From Treponema sp. (GTDB lineage Bacteria; Spirochaetota; Spirochaetia; Treponematales; Treponemataceae), in assembly GCA_016288205.1 (NCBI GenBank), contig JAEEYO010000034.1:1-64000 (forward strand): 64,000 nucleotides of DNA, read 5' to 3'. Below are positions 30,704-39,734 of this stretch, in pieces. Within the stretch, counting starts at the first letter, position 1. Each line of letters starts with the position of its first letter. The notes under the pieces are model-generated. The model was not told where the DNA came from, searched no databases, and worked only from the letters and a program-made list of their open reading frames with translations. The position numbers and the translations under genes were made by a program.

Positions 30704-32515
30704 ATGAAAACATCCAACATTCATTTCAGGACACTGCGGGAAGCACCCGCCGAAGCTGTGATTGCTAGTCATCAGCTTATGATGAGAGCCGATTTAATCC
30801 GCAAGCTTGGAAACGGACTTTACACATATATGCCTTTGGGGCTCATGGCCTACCGCAAGGTTGAGAACATAATCAAGCAGGAGCTTAACGCATCCGGAGC
30901 CTTGGAATTCAAGCCCACCGTGGTTGTTCCGGGAGATATCTGGAAGGAAAGCGGACGCTGGGACACTATGGGACCTCAGATGCTCAAGGCAAAGAACCGC
31001 GGAGAGCAGGACATGGTCGTAAGCCCCACCGCCGAGGAAGCATATACGGCGATTATGAGACAGGGACTCACGAGCTACAAGCAGCTTCCGATCAACTGCT
31101 ATCAGATAAACACAAAATACCGCGATGAGATTCGTCCCCGCTATGGTGTGATGAGGGGCCGCGAGTTCAACATGATGGATGCATATTCCCTCCACACTGG
31201 AGACGAGTCGCTTGATGAGACATATCAGGCTTATGCCAAGGCCTATCTCCGCATTTTTAAGCGCATGGGACTTGAGGTTATTCCCGTAAAGGCTGACACA
31301 GGCGCTATGGGAGGAAGCGGAAGCGAGGAGTTCATGGTGGAAAGCGAGGTTGGTGACGACACTCTGATGATTTGTCCTGACTGCAAGTATGCCGCGAACG
31401 TTGAGAAAGCCTCTTGCAAGCCCGATGCCGCCGTGGACAATGACGGAAATCCACAGAAAAAGACGGACGCTGCCATTGAGGAAGTCGCCACTCCGAATGT
31501 TTTCAGCATTGAGGACATGGAGAAATTCTTCGGATGCACGTCGAAGATGTTCATAAAGGCTTTGGTCTACCGCGTAATCAACTCTTCCCTTGATCTTTCA
31601 AAGGCTCCTTTCTGCGAGAAGCTTGAGCTTAAAAAGGAAGGAAACAACGCGTTCTATCCCTTGAGCTATGTCTGCGTCCTGATTCGCGGAGATTTGGAAG
31701 TGAACGAGGCGAAACTTGCCGGTGCTCTTAAGGCGAGCGAGGTTTGTCTTGCCGATGACGAGGAAATCCGTGCCGTTGCCGGAGCTGGTCATGGTTTTGT
31801 CGGACCCGTGAGCGTAAAATGCCCCATCCTGCAGGACCTGAGCGTTAACGACATGCATGACGGATTCGCCGGTGCCGGAAAGGACGGTTTCCATATCAAG
31901 CACGTGGAGCCGGGACGCGATTATACACCATGGATGAACTGCGACGTGCGTACGGTCGTGGTGGGTGACAAGTGCCCTGTGTGCGGAGGAACCTTCTACA
32001 GCAAAAAGGGAAACGAGCTCGGACACATCTTCAAGCTCGGAAAGAAATATACCCAGAGCATGGGAGTGACATATCTGGATGAGAACGGAAAGTCTGCCGT
32101 GCCGACCATGGGATGTTACGGAATTGGCGTGGACCGTGTTCTTGCGAGCATCGTGGAGAGATTCCATGACGACAAGGGAATCCAGTGGCCCATGACCGTG
32201 GCTCCGTTCCAGGTTGCTATTGTCCCGATCAAGTACAAGGATTCCATGAAGGATGCCGCCGACAAGCTTTACGACGAGCTTACCAAGGCCGGAATTGAGG
32301 TTCTTCTTGATGACCGCGACGAGAGACCCGGAGTTAAGTTCAACGACATGGACTTGATGGGCTTCCCGATCAGAATCACCGTGGGAGAGAAAAATCTTCC
32401 GAACGTGGAGATCAAGATGCGTACCGCCGCTGAGCCGGAAATGATTCCGCTTGATGGAGCCGCAGAGAAGGTCGCCGCAATGGTGAGGGACGCTCTGAAT
32501 ACTCTGAATTCCTAA
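30704..32515 (+). CDS. proS: Prolyl-tRNA synthetase (bacterial type with insertion domain)
   Basis: 603 residues. It charges tRNA-Pro with proline in the cytoplasm. Class II synthetase motifs are seen in order: LIRKLGNGLYTYMPLG (motif 1 region), DMVVSPTAEEAYT with the TAEE substrate loop, and RDEIRPRYGVMRGREFNMMD (motif 2). An INS editing domain lies between motifs 2 and 3 (about residues 225-395), bounded by ICPDCKYAANVEKA and GHIFKLGKKYTQSMG. Motif 3 is PTMGCYGIGVDRVLASIVE. The C-terminal anticodon-binding domain begins near VAPFQVAIVPIKYKD. Length is normal for the family. Translation probably starts without a leader. Confidence 0.97.
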   Translation: MKTSNIHFRTLREAPAEAVIASHQLMMRADLIRKLGNGLYTYMPLGLMAYRKVENIIKQELNASGALEFKPTVVVPGDIWKESGRWDTMGPQMLKAKNRGEQDMVVSPTAEEAYTAIMRQGLTSYKQLPINCYQINTKYRDEIRPRYGVMRGREFNMMDAYSLHTGDESLDETYQAYAKAYLRIFKRMGLEVIPVKADTGAMGGSGSEEFMVESEVGDDTLMICPDCKYAANVEKASCKPDAAVDNDGNPQKKTDAAIEEVATPNVFSIEDMEKFFGCTSKMFIKALVYRVINSSLDLSKAPFCEKLELKKEGNNAFYPLSYVCVLIRGDLEVNEAKLAGALKASEVCLADDEEIRAVAGAGHGFVGPVSVKCPILQDLSVNDMHDGFAGAGKDGFHIKHVEPGRDYTPWMNCDVRTVVVGDKCPVCGGTFYSKKGNELGHIFKLGKKYTQSMGVTYLDENGKSAVPTMGCYGIGVDRVLASIVERFHDDKGIQWPMTVAPFQVAIVPIKYKDSMKDAADKLYDELTKAGIEVLLDDRDERPGVKFNDMDLMGFPIRITVGEKNLPNVEIKMRTAAEPEMIPLDGAAEKVAAMVRDALNTLNS

Positions 32516-32642
32516 AGATATTTAAAATCCGGGCGAGGACTTCCTTTTTTGGGGAGAATTCGTCCGGTAGCCTTCCAGTCACCACCCCCGCCGCACGAAA
32601 AAAAATCTTCTATAAACATATAAAATTCCTGCTTAAAATCTC

Positions 32643-32671
32643 TTGTTAAGCTTCTCAAAATTTTGTATAAT
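32643..32671 (+). promoter_or_regulatory. Leaderless promoter of the 642-residue protein
   Basis: TTGTTA (32643-32648), 17 bases, TATAAT (32666-32671), with ATG 32679 seven bases later and no ribosome site. Confidence 0.7.
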
Positions 32672-32678
32672 GTAAATT

Positions 32679-34607
32679 ATGGCAAATTCTATTATTTTGA
32701 CTTTATTGAAGTTTTACTCCTCAAAGCAGCGGGTTCCTGTAATTGATTTCGGGGAATTCGTTGATTACCTCAGGCGTTATGCCCAGCATCATGAGGATGA
32801 AAACCCAGAGCTGGTTGTTTTTACCAGCGGTTCCACGGATTCCCTCCAGGAAGAGCTTTCAAAACTGGAGTCCGAGCGTTACATAAAACTTATCACCCAG
32901 GGATCAAAGCAGTATATTGTCGTAATCAATTATTTCATCGAGCGTTTTACCGAGACGTTTACCGACATGGAGCGCAATTATTCCCTTCCTTTTCCGACCG
33001 TCAATGATTTGCCGAAGCATGTGCCCACGGACATTGCCGAAAAGGATCAGGCCTCCGAGCTGGTTTTCAAGCTGCTTGACGAGGAAAGCACGAGGGACGA
33101 CCGCACTCTCTACTGCATACTCTTCAACAAGGGTGTGCCGGGTATGCTCCTGCCGTCCACAATCTCAGTAACCTCGCTGATTAACATCTGTCTGAAAAAG
33201 CTCCAGGACATGTTGCGAAAGGGCGACGCACACGATTATTTTGAAAAGAAAATGCGTGCCGCAAACCCCGGAAAGGAAATCTCAATCAAGAACTTCTTCA
33301 GCTCTTTCCTTGCGAAACCTGAGGACTGCTGGCTTGCACTGAAGAACAACGGCGACTCCTTCTATTACTGGAACCAGCTCTGCTACTTTATCAAGCAGGA
33401 CTGCACCAAGATGAAGGACTTCAACGCCGAGGACATCAACATCCTGCAGACCATCGGAATCATTGAGGTGTCCGCCTCATATTACAAGAACAAAGCCTCC
33501 GAGAAACTCCTCCGTGACGCCGCGTTCAAGGTTCTGGACGAGCAGCTGCTTCATCCGCCGTATTATTTCTCCATGGATGACATTCTCAAGTTCAAGGATC
33601 AGAACGGAACCCTGCTTTCATCAAAGTATAAGGAAAAGGAACTCAAGGATCACATTGAGCTTCTGACCTCACATTCCGTCGGTGCCAATCTGCCGGCGCT
33701 GCTCATCTTCAAGGCGAACGAGACTCAGTCCTACTTTATAATGAAGGAAAAGGTCATGCCTTTGATCGTGCGCATGAGCAACGATGCCCGCGAGCTGATT
33801 CACGAGAGTCTGAGCAAGGTGTGGTTCAAGTATCTGCAAAATTACGAGACCCTGCCCGAGATGAAGGAACAGCCTGCGTTCGAGCGTTGTCTTGAGAGGG
33901 AGCTGAAAGTCTGCTCGCCGGTTCTTTACGGAATCCTCGGTGCGTCCTTCCTCCCTGTTTTGGCTTATGACGATGATACGCCTGGAAAAATCAACCTTTA
34001 CCGCGACGGTGTCCTGATTCCTTTCAGCGAGCTTCTTTTGCTCAAGCGAAATGAAATCTATGCCGACGCAAGGATAAAGCTGCCGTTCTGGTACACGCTC
34101 CCGATTCTCTCATGGATTCTTACCGCAATCCACAGGAAGTCAAAGGCTCAGAAGAAAAAGGATTCTGAAAAATCAGCCACAGCCGTAATCCTTCAGGAAG
34201 AGAAGGACAAGGCAGAGGCAAAGCAGACTGAGCTTGACGCAAAGGATGCCGGAAACACGAAGAGCAAGAAAAAGGCACTTCGCCAGGCAGCCGCAAACGT
34301 TGAGAGCCAGATTGTTCCGGCATCCAGCACGATTGACCGCGAGCTTGACTCATATATGCAGGAATGGAACGACAGAATCAGCAAGCAGGCCCACGATGAT
34401 TTGGTCGAGGACATCAACACTCTGATCCGCGATTACACACGAAAGACTCTCCGCACTCTGAAAACCGAGCATCTTAACCGTGAGAGAATCGCAAGTCTCG
34501 CCGAGGCTTTGGTGAACACTCCGTCGCTGATGAAGATAAAGAATCATCCCGCGTTGAAGAGGTACATCGAGCTTTACATGGTCAAGCTGATAAGAAATAT
34601 TCCTTGA
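32679..34607 (+). CDS. Conserved-looking protein of unknown function
   Basis: 642 residues, soluble except for one short hydrophobic stretch near residue 475 (LPFWYTLPILSWILTAIHRK), followed by a Lys/Ala/Glu-rich coiled-coil linker (about 485-550). The N-terminal part is helical with winged-helix-like patterns (LQEELSKLESERYIKLITQG). I know no family match. The domain order suggests a cytoplasmic body attached to the membrane near its C-terminal third. It has its own leaderless promoter after proS and ends 28 bases before hisC, which has a separate strong ribosome site. Confidence 0.75.
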   Translation: MANSIILTLLKFYSSKQRVPVIDFGEFVDYLRRYAQHHEDENPELVVFTSGSTDSLQEELSKLESERYIKLITQGSKQYIVVINYFIERFTETFTDMERNYSLPFPTVNDLPKHVPTDIAEKDQASELVFKLLDEESTRDDRTLYCILFNKGVPGMLLPSTISVTSLINICLKKLQDMLRKGDAHDYFEKKMRAANPGKEISIKNFFSSFLAKPEDCWLALKNNGDSFYYWNQLCYFIKQDCTKMKDFNAEDINILQTIGIIEVSASYYKNKASEKLLRDAAFKVLDEQLLHPPYYFSMDDILKFKDQNGTLLSSKYKEKELKDHIELLTSHSVGANLPALLIFKANETQSYFIMKEKVMPLIVRMSNDARELIHESLSKVWFKYLQNYETLPEMKEQPAFERCLERELKVCSPVLYGILGASFLPVLAYDDDTPGKINLYRDGVLIPFSELLLLKRNEIYADARIKLPFWYTLPILSWILTAIHRKSKAQKKKDSEKSATAVILQEEKDKAEAKQTELDAKDAGNTKSKKKALRQAAANVESQIVPASSTIDRELDSYMQEWNDRISKQAHDDLVEDINTLIRDYTRKTLRTLKTEHLNRERIASLAEALVNTPSLMKIKNHPALKRYIELYMVKLIRNIP

Positions 34608-34635
34608 TTCCGCGTCTTGCACCAAGGGAGGAATT

Positions 34636-35784
34636 ATGCTGTCTAAAAGATTTGAAAAACTTCACCCCTATGTTCCCGGTGAACAGCCCAAGGACAGGGT
34701 GTATATAAAACTTAACGCGAACGAGAATCCCTATCCGCCCCATGAGTCTGTGGCCCTTGCGGTTAGGGATGCCGTTTCCACTTCGTCAATCCGGATGGGG
34801 CTTTATCCCGACCCGGATGCGAATGAGCTTAGGACTTCCATTGCGGACATGCTCAACAGGACGGGTGGAGTTCTCTGCAATGCGTCTGTGAGCGGCAACG
34901 AGTGCACCCCGAACGAAAAGGACAAGATTCCCTTCAAAGTGACCCCCGACATGATTTTCTGCGGCAACGGAAGCGACGAGGTCCTGAGTTTTGTCTTCTA
35001 TACATTCTTTGATTCCGACCGCCCGATTGTCATGCCGGAGCACACATACAGTTTCTATCCCGTCTACTGCGGCTACTACGGAATCCCGATGAACCAGGTT
35101 CCCTTGAAAAAGAGCTGGGAGCTTGACGTGGAGAAAATGCTTTCCGACGCGAACAAAACGGACAGCAGCATAATCTTCGCGAATCCGAACGCCCCCACTG
35201 GAATCTCATTGAGCCGTGCCGAAGTCGCCGATATGATCCGACGCGCACCGAAGGACCGTGTTTTTGTGGTGGATGAGGCCTACTGTGATTTCGGAGGGGA
35301 AAGTTGCATACCCTTGCTCGCCGAGTTCAAGAATCTTGTGGTCGTGCGTACTTTCAGCAAGAGCTTTTCATTCGCGGGCATGAGACTCGGATTTGTGATC
35401 TCTTCTCCTGAGTTGATCAAGGCAATCTTCACGGTAAAGAATTCGTTCAACCATTTCCCGGTGGATTTTCTGACCCAGACCGCAGCCATCGCATCCTGCC
35501 GTGCCGACTGGTATTATGCACAGAATGCGTCCAAGGTGATTGCGGAAAGGGAATCCATTACGGCCTTCCTTCGCGAGAGGGGATGGTTCGTCATAGACAG
35601 CCGCACCAATTTTGTCTTTGCCAAAAAGGACGGAATTTCAGGTGAGGAAATCTATCAGAGAGTAAAAAAAGCAGGCATTTTGATAAGGCACTTTTCTACC
35701 CCCGGAGTTGAGGATTTTGTCCGCATTTCCATCGGTACTCCCGAGCAGATGAACGCGCTCAAGGGTGTGCTTGCCGAGATTTAG
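34636..35784 (+). CDS. hisC: Histidinol-phosphate aminotransferase
   Basis: 382 residues with GGGAGGA before the ATG. This is a PLP-dependent class I/II aminotransferase that converts imidazole acetol-phosphate and glutamate to histidinol-phosphate. Key segments: KLNANENPYPP near the start, FCGNGSDEVLSF binding PLP phosphate, FANPNAPTGI, VVDEAYCDFGG, the Schiff-base lysine in RTFSKSFSFAGMRLG, and the terminal arginine in DFVRISIGT. No other histidine gene is in the window, so a broader aromatic aminotransferase activity is possible. It has a slight insertion around residues 76-95 (GNECTPNEKDKIPFK). Confidence 0.88.
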   Translation: MLSKRFEKLHPYVPGEQPKDRVYIKLNANENPYPPHESVALAVRDAVSTSSIRMGLYPDPDANELRTSIADMLNRTGGVLCNASVSGNECTPNEKDKIPFKVTPDMIFCGNGSDEVLSFVFYTFFDSDRPIVMPEHTYSFYPVYCGYYGIPMNQVPLKKSWELDVEKMLSDANKTDSSIIFANPNAPTGISLSRAEVADMIRRAPKDRVFVVDEAYCDFGGESCIPLLAEFKNLVVVRTFSKSFSFAGMRLGFVISSPELIKAIFTVKNSFNHFPVDFLTQTAAIASCRADWYYAQNASKVIAERESITAFLRERGWFVIDSRTNFVFAKKDGISGEEIYQRVKKAGILIRHFSTPGVEDFVRISIGTPEQMNALKGVLAEI

Positions 35785-35801
35785 AGATTTAAGGGGTCGC
35801 T

Positions 35802-35825
35802 GATTAATCCGCTTTCGGATTAATC
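35802..35825. terminator. Hairpin between hisC and SUMF1-like gene
   Basis: A perfect 10-bp stem, GATTAATCCG/CGGATTAATC, with loop CTTT. It lies between convergent genes. No long T run follows on either strand, so strength is uncertain. Confidence 0.6.
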
Positions 35826-35842
35826 GGTGTTTCCTTAAGCCC

Positions 35843-36793
35843 TTACTTCTTGCTTTGTACAATCCTGAAGCCGAGGTAGTCGTATGCTTCGTTGGGGTCG
35901 AATGAGTATCGGTCGCCGACGTAGTAAAAGCAGGTTTCCTCTGACCATGCGCCTCCCTTGGCCACGCGTCCTTCTCCGATCTTTGGTCCCACGTAGGGTT
36001 TTCCCTTCGCACTGTCCCTGTGTTCGCCGAGCCAGTCCCAGCAGAACTCAAGCACGTTGCCGGTCATATCGTAAAGTCCTGAGCGGTTTGCATATCCAGA
36101 GGCGGGGAGTATGGGAACGTCCTCAAGGGGTGAGTCAATTCCTGCGCTTCCCACGATATGTGTTCCGGTGGAGTTGTCGAAAATCCATGCGACTCTCTCT
36201 GCCGGGATGTTCTCGTTTTCGCCGCTCGCATAATCGCCCCTCTGAATTCCGACGGCGGTTTTCCTTGCCGCATATTCCCATTCCGCTTCGGTCGGCAGCC
36301 TGTATCCGTCGGCATCCCACTTGCACTCGCACAAATCAAGATGAGCCGTATTTCCTGAGTCACGGAGAATCTGTCCCCTGTAGGTATAGCACGGGGTGAG
36401 CCCCTCCATTTCAGAGAGAGCGTTGCACCAGACCACCGCGTCATACCAGCTGATTCTCGTCACCGGCTGATTTTTTCCCTGCGATGTCGGAGCGCGTCCT
36501 ATGGTGCCGTCGGATCCTTCCTGTCCCTCGTTCTCAAAATTGTATCCGTTTCTTTCGCCCCATCTCCGAACCTTGTACCAGAGTCCGTAGGTGGTCTCGA
36601 ATTTGTTCATGGAAAAATCATTCAGGTAGCGTGTGGCTGTAATGGTCTGAACGTCCTCACCGATGGTGTACTCAATCATTTTCTTGGACGTGAAAGTCTT
36701 CATGGCGATTCCGGAAAAATCCTCCGAAAATCCTGCCGCCGCAAATGCCGCTGTAAGTGCAAGCCCCGCAAGAGCCTTGTTTAATGCTTTCAT
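35843..36793 (-). CDS. Secreted SUMF1/FGE-like protein
   Basis: 316 residues. A signal peptide ends near AGFSED. The mature part is the formylglycine-generating-enzyme/SUMF1 sulfatase-modifying fold: MNKFETTYGLWYKV, PVTRISWYDAVVWCNALSE, GYRLPTEAEWEYAAR, GLYDMTGNVLEFCWDW, RVAKGGAWSEE and YLGFRIV. In characterised members this fold oxidises cysteine or binds ligands, but most bacterial secreted forms have unknown tasks. The copper-binding cysteines of true FGE are not obvious. The ATG overlaps the corA stop (ATGA), so it is the last gene of the operon with the binding protein and CorA. Confidence 0.85.
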   Translation of the reverse strand: MKALNKALAGLALTAAFAAAGFSEDFSGIAMKTFTSKKMIEYTIGEDVQTITATRYLNDFSMNKFETTYGLWYKVRRWGERNGYNFENEGQEGSDGTIGRAPTSQGKNQPVTRISWYDAVVWCNALSEMEGLTPCYTYRGQILRDSGNTAHLDLCECKWDADGYRLPTEAEWEYAARKTAVGIQRGDYASGENENIPAERVAWIFDNSTGTHIVGSAGIDSPLEDVPILPASGYANRSGLYDMTGNVLEFCWDWLGEHRDSAKGKPYVGPKIGEGRVAKGGAWSEETCFYYVGDRYSFDPNEAYDYLGFRIVQSKK

Positions 36794-37863
36794 TTTTTTG
36801 CCTCCGCTTGTTTTTCCTGTCTCATCAGATCCCTTTTTTGCTGTCTTATCGCCTTTCTCTTTTTAAACGACGAAGGGCCCGTTTTGGTTACGCTTTTACG
36901 CTTCATTGATATGGAAGTTATGTTGCGCTTCATGAACGCGAGATATGCCACTCCGGAAAAGAATATGCTCGCAAGGAATATGATTATTGCGCCCGCCCAT
37001 CCTGAGTTCTGCCATGGTAGGGGCACGTTGATTCCGTAGTAGCTTGAGATGATTGTCGGCACCATGAGCACGAGGTTCCATCCGGTCATGGTCTTCATCA
37101 CTATGTTCAGGTTGTTGGAAAGAACCGAGGCAAAAGCGTCGTTCATTGTGGCCATGATGTTCGAGTAGGTGTCCGCCATCTCCATAGCCTGACGGTTGTC
37201 AATCTCCACGTCGTCCAGCCAGTCCTGGTCGTCCTCGTCCAGTTTAATCAGCTTGGTCTTTCGGAATTTCTCCAGCAGCATCTGGTTGCTCTTGAGTGAC
37301 GTGGAAAAGTAAACCAGCGACTTCTGTATGTTGAGCAGCTGTACCAGCTCATGATTCTGTACCGAGCGCAGCATCTCGTTCTGGATTGTGGTGGCCCTGC
37401 GGTTGAGTTCCTTCAGGTAGCGCAGGAATGCCGTGTCCGAGCGGGAGAGAAAGCGGATTGCGAATGCCGGAAAGTCGTTGAGCTTCAGTTCCTTGATCCG
37501 GTTCGCGGCAAAATCCTTTAGCACCTCGCAGTCCGTCCAGCAGATTGTGATGAAGAGCTTTTCCTTCATTATGATTCCGAGCGGCGTGCAGAAATAGCTG
37601 ATGTCATCCACGGGTGAAAAGACAGGCAGCCTCAGGATTGTGAGCGTGTAGTTGAACTCGTCATTTTTCTCCAGGCGGGAAAGTTCGTCCGGGTCAAGGA
37701 TGTCCAGCATGTTCTCCGGATCAATGCCGTATTTTTCCTCAAGCTCAGCTATGTCGTCGCGTGTCACTGAGCGTGCGTCAACCCATGTGCTTTTGCGTCC
37801 GTCCAGCTCTTCCTCGTCTTTTTCAATAAGTTTTCCGTCTTCCTGCTGCCAGTATCTTATCAT
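36790..37863 (-). CDS. corA: CorA-family divalent cation transporter with YGIN signature
   Basis: 357 residues. A large N-terminal cytoplasmic domain (about 1-290) begins MIRYWQQEDGKLIE and includes helical segments rich in Leu/Arg. Two transmembrane helices follow at about residues 265-285 and 297-318. The pore-mouth signature, normally YGMN, reads YGIN here in SSYYGINVPLPW. It should carry Mg2+ or a related metal as a pentamer in the inner membrane; the Met to Ile change is unusual but hydrophobic. A basic tail (KRKSVTKTGPSSFKKRK) ends it. It lies 36 bases after the solute-binding protein gene and overlaps the SUMF1-like gene. Confidence 0.88.
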   Translation of the reverse strand: MIRYWQQEDGKLIEKDEEELDGRKSTWVDARSVTRDDIAELEEKYGIDPENMLDILDPDELSRLEKNDEFNYTLTILRLPVFSPVDDISYFCTPLGIIMKEKLFITICWTDCEVLKDFAANRIKELKLNDFPAFAIRFLSRSDTAFLRYLKELNRRATTIQNEMLRSVQNHELVQLLNIQKSLVYFSTSLKSNQMLLEKFRKTKLIKLDEDDQDWLDDVEIDNRQAMEMADTYSNIMATMNDAFASVLSNNLNIVMKTMTGWNLVLMVPTIISSYYGINVPLPWQNSGWAGAIIIFLASIFFSGVAYLAFMKRNITSISMKRKSVTKTGPSSFKKRKAIRQQKRDLMRQEKQAEAKK

Positions 37864-37899
37864 AGTCTCACCTTCCCTCAGTCACTTGGTCTCGGAAAA

Positions 37900-39582
37900 T
37901 CAGTAGCCCAATGTAATGGAAACTTGGTCCATGAAATCTCTGATGGCCTGACGCTTGTATTTTTCTCCGTTGGCATAGGCTTCCACGGCTTCGTTGAAAA
38001 GGGATTCAATCTGCATGTCGCTTGACTGGATGAGGGTACCGTCCACGCCCTTCGCGTACTCACAGAATTCCTTGTAGTGGTTTTGTCCGCCGAGGTATGG
38101 CTCAGAGAACAGATTCTTTACGCTGTCCTGTGCTCTTGTGTTGCCGACCACGTCTCCGGTTTCCTTCGCGTATTCGGTCGCGAATTTGTCGTCGCTCACG
38201 AGATACTTTATCAGCTCCTTTGCTTTTTCGGGGTTTTTCGTCCATTTTGTCGCCGCAAGCCATGTGCTTCCCCAGTACCAGCTGGAGGGACCCCTGCACA
38301 TTGCCCAGTCACCCGATGTGCTCACCGCGTTTGTCTTGAGGACGTAGTGCAGTCCCCATCCCGGGAAGAAGTAGCTGAAAATCTCGCATTTTTTTCCGTC
38401 TGCGTCATTCACTTCGCCATTCATGCCCGCAAACCAAGCCTCTGACCACTGTCCGGCTCCTCCTGAAAGCTTTTCTTCATTCATGATTTTGCAGGCCGAC
38501 ATGTAATCTTCCATCACTGGGTCAATCACAAGGGAGTCGTCCACTATCCACGGCTTTTTTCTTGCTCCAAGGTATACGCGGAAGAGGTCGGAATTTGATG
38601 AGACCACGCGGCATTTTCCTGAGGATTTGCTTTTGAGAAGTCGTGCTGTCTCAATGAGTTTTTCCGGGCTGTTGAAATATTTCTGCACCATCTTGGGATC
38701 ATCGGTTCCCAGGTATTTTTTCGCGAGGCTCCGGCGGTAGAACATTGCTCCGGGGCATATCTGCCATGACATTGCGTAGACATGACCGTTGTAGCTTCCT
38801 ATCTGCATGGGGTAGTTCACCATCTTGTTCTTTATTTCCGCGTATACGTCATCGAGGGGAAGAAGCAGATCCGACTCAATGTATCTTCGGGCAAATGCGT
38901 CCTCAAGGGAAACCACATCCGGGCAGTTGTATCCGGACGCAAGCGGCGGGTCGAGTTTGCTTGGGAACTGGTCCGTGGGTGTCATTGAGTATTCAATCAG
39001 CATGTCCGGGTGAGCGGGCTGGTAGTAGTTCTTAATCATGCCCTCAATCTCGTCGGTGAATGACCAGACCACAAGCTTACTGGAGGAATCCGTGTCTTTT
39101 GATCCGCCCAGTCCGTTCAGTTGGTTGAAGGTGTCAATCATGGAAAGATTGTCGAATTTATCCTTGTGTTTGGCGTAGGTTTTCTGCGTGATGAAATATC
39201 TTATGCGTGCGAATCCCAGGTCGTCAAACTCACCGTATTCCTCTTTTGTGACGGAACCGAAATCCTGGAATTTTTTCACTATGGTCTGAGGGATTTTCTG
39301 CGACTCATACTGCTCCAGCGTTGTCACTGACTTTACGAGGAGCTTGCTTTCGTAAGCGATTTTCTTTATCTGCTTGATTTCCGCCGGATCGCATATCAGT
39401 ATGTTGACGTCCGAGTCTTTCGTGTCCAAAAAAGCGGCGACCCCGACCTCATCGAATTCAATCAGGTAAAAAGCGGTTCCGTCGCTTCCGAAATCAATGG
39501 TGAAGATTTCCGTTGTGGATTGAGCCGTCGCACAAAGCGAGAGTCCGAACAGCATACATAAAATTAGACAGAGTTTTCGCAT
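37900..39582 (-). CDS. Extracellular solute-binding protein family 1, orphan, with N-terminal extension
   Basis: 560 residues, with AAAGGAG before the ATG. A signal peptide (MRKLCLILCMLFGLSLCATAQ) has no clear lipobox. Residues about 170-560 look like a family 1 binding protein: KLVVWSFTDEIEGMIKNYYQ, PDVVSLEDAFARRYIES, IGSYNGHVYAMSWQICPGAM and WAMCRGPSSWYWGSTWLAAT. The first 150 residues form an extra domain (FTIDFGSDGTAFYLIEFDEV) not usual for the family. No permease genes are nearby; instead corA and a SUMF1-like gene follow in the same operon. It might be a sugar sensor or use permeases encoded elsewhere. Confidence 0.8.
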   Translation of the reverse strand: MRKLCLILCMLFGLSLCATAQSTTEIFTIDFGSDGTAFYLIEFDEVGVAAFLDTKDSDVNILICDPAEIKQIKKIAYESKLLVKSVTTLEQYESQKIPQTIVKKFQDFGSVTKEEYGEFDDLGFARIRYFITQKTYAKHKDKFDNLSMIDTFNQLNGLGGSKDTDSSSKLVVWSFTDEIEGMIKNYYQPAHPDMLIEYSMTPTDQFPSKLDPPLASGYNCPDVVSLEDAFARRYIESDLLLPLDDVYAEIKNKMVNYPMQIGSYNGHVYAMSWQICPGAMFYRRSLAKKYLGTDDPKMVQKYFNSPEKLIETARLLKSKSSGKCRVVSSNSDLFRVYLGARKKPWIVDDSLVIDPVMEDYMSACKIMNEEKLSGGAGQWSEAWFAGMNGEVNDADGKKCEIFSYFFPGWGLHYVLKTNAVSTSGDWAMCRGPSSWYWGSTWLAATKWTKNPEKAKELIKYLVSDDKFATEYAKETGDVVGNTRAQDSVKNLFSEPYLGGQNHYKEFCEYAKGVDGTLIQSSDMQIESLFNEAVEAYANGEKYKRQAIRDFMDQVSITLGY

Positions 39583-39674
39583 ATTTTCCGCTCCTTTTCT
39601 TCTATTATATTAGCATTGTTGAGGGAATTTGTCTATAAGGTGGAAAATGACAATTTAATAGATGAAATATTTGC

Positions 39675-39703
39675 TTGAAGAATTTGCTGAGTGGCTGTAT
39701 AAT
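39675..39703 (+). promoter_or_regulatory. Promoter of the cyclase-FecR-cyclase operon
   Basis: TTGAAG (39675-39680), 17 bases, TATAAT (39698-39703), followed by a short leader with GGAGG ten bases before ATG 39735. Confidence 0.8.
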
Positions 39704-39734
39704 TTAAGAATATCAATTCGGAGGAAAAAGTTTG

